From a virus, in IMG/VR virus record IMGVR_UViG_3300043411_002463, positions 1 to 64,000 of that record: 64,000 nt of DNA; one strand, 5' to 3'. The translations under genes were made by a program, and so were the position numbers. This document shows, one piece after another, positions 63,857 to 64,000 of the stretch (the first letter of the stretch is position 1; the number at the start of each line of letters is the position of its first letter). Below the pieces are notes generated by a model. That model worked only from the letters and a program-made list of their open reading frames with translations, ran no database searches and was not told where the DNA came from.

Positions 63857-64000
63857 ATGGAAAAGGTCAAATTCTTTTTAGTTAATGGGTTTAATGTTGA
63901 AGGATATGTAGAACATTATTCTGATGAAGAAGTTGTTATTTCTAATGGAAAAAATAGTGGAAATATTGTAATTCTAAATCCTGCCAAAAATATTGTTTTT
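63857..64000 (+). CDS. partial protein, beta-rich, cut by window edge
   Basis: An open frame from ATG 63,857 that runs off the window; 48 residues are visible (MEKVKFFLVNGFNVEGYVEH, then DEEVVISNGKNSGNIVIL). The alternating pattern is compatible with a small five-strand barrel of the Sm/Hfq type, but the visible part is too short to claim it. It follows the preceding gene by one base. Confidence 0.5.
   Translation, partial: MEKVKFFLVNGFNVEGYVEHYSDEEVVISNGKNSGNIVILNPAKNIVF

Noticed and set aside
1-64000. CRISPR array, integrase, insertion sequence or attachment site
   Set aside because: No regularly spaced direct repeats, transposase or recombinase motifs were seen in any frame.
1-64000. tRNA genes
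   Set aside because: Intergenic space is tiny and no cloverleaf-like GTTC or CCA-ended stretch was noticed; a dedicated scan was not possible.
1-64000. Stop codon recoding of TAG within this window
   Set aside because: All genes are complete under the standard code and no in-frame TAG interrupts a conserved domain, so only avoidance of TAG is reported.

Overview
The window is a contiguous piece of a large tailed bacteriophage with a contractile tail (myovirus type). All genes lie on the + strand, packing is dense, there is no rRNA or metabolic housekeeping gene, and the DNA is very AT-rich (roughly 30% G+C by eye). The sheath, tube, frameshifted tail chaperone, tape measure, hub, spike, gp25-like, J-like sequence is the classic myovirus tail module. 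Several virion proteins are very large (1,618, 1,705 and 2,203 residues), which together with about ten sugar-transfer genes and an FtsZ/tubulin-like gene points to a jumbo-size genome. The host cannot be named from this sequence.

Layout. 1-2,626: a metal-site-bearing virion protein and a protein-kinase-like protein. 2,627-2,917: the only real intergenic region, with a terminator hairpin, a striking G-rich tract and a second hairpin directly before the next start codon. 2,918-11,965: two beta-helix tailspike/fibre proteins with related C-terminal domains, flanking a small membrane protein. 11,969-19,124: tail completion candidate, sheath, tube, a tail assembly chaperone with a textbook -1 frameshift signal, and the tape measure. 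19,124-43,947: baseplate (hub, central spike, a hydrophobic baseplate protein, gp25-like wedge, J-like wedge, a giant LamG-type protein, and a protein with a complete dockerin domain). 43,962-59,931: a sugar cassette of about ten glycosyltransferase-like genes plus an N-acyltransferase (NeuD/PglD type), a DegT-family aminotransferase (perosamine-synthase-like), GDP-mannose 4,6-dehydratase and dTDP-glucose 4,6-dehydratase, with three small or unknown genes inside. 59,928-64,000: a PD-(D/E)XK-like nuclease, an FtsZ-like GTPase, a UvsW-like helicase and two unknowns, the last cut by the window edge.

How it fits together. The tail genes should be expressed late. Seven short AT-rich motifs resembling each other precede several of these transcription units and may be phage late promoters. 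The sugar genes follow the baseplate without a visible terminator and are chained by ATGA stop/start overlaps, so they are probably co-expressed with the virion genes. Their likely product is a 6-deoxy-4-amino sugar (an N-acylated perosamine type is the simplest reading) put on a glycan. The virion itself, the host surface, or the phage DNA are all possible targets. A tripeptide, Asp-Gly-Tyr, is strongly over-represented in the virion proteins and absent from the enzymes, and is unexplained. TAG is never used as a stop codon in 42 complete reading frames.
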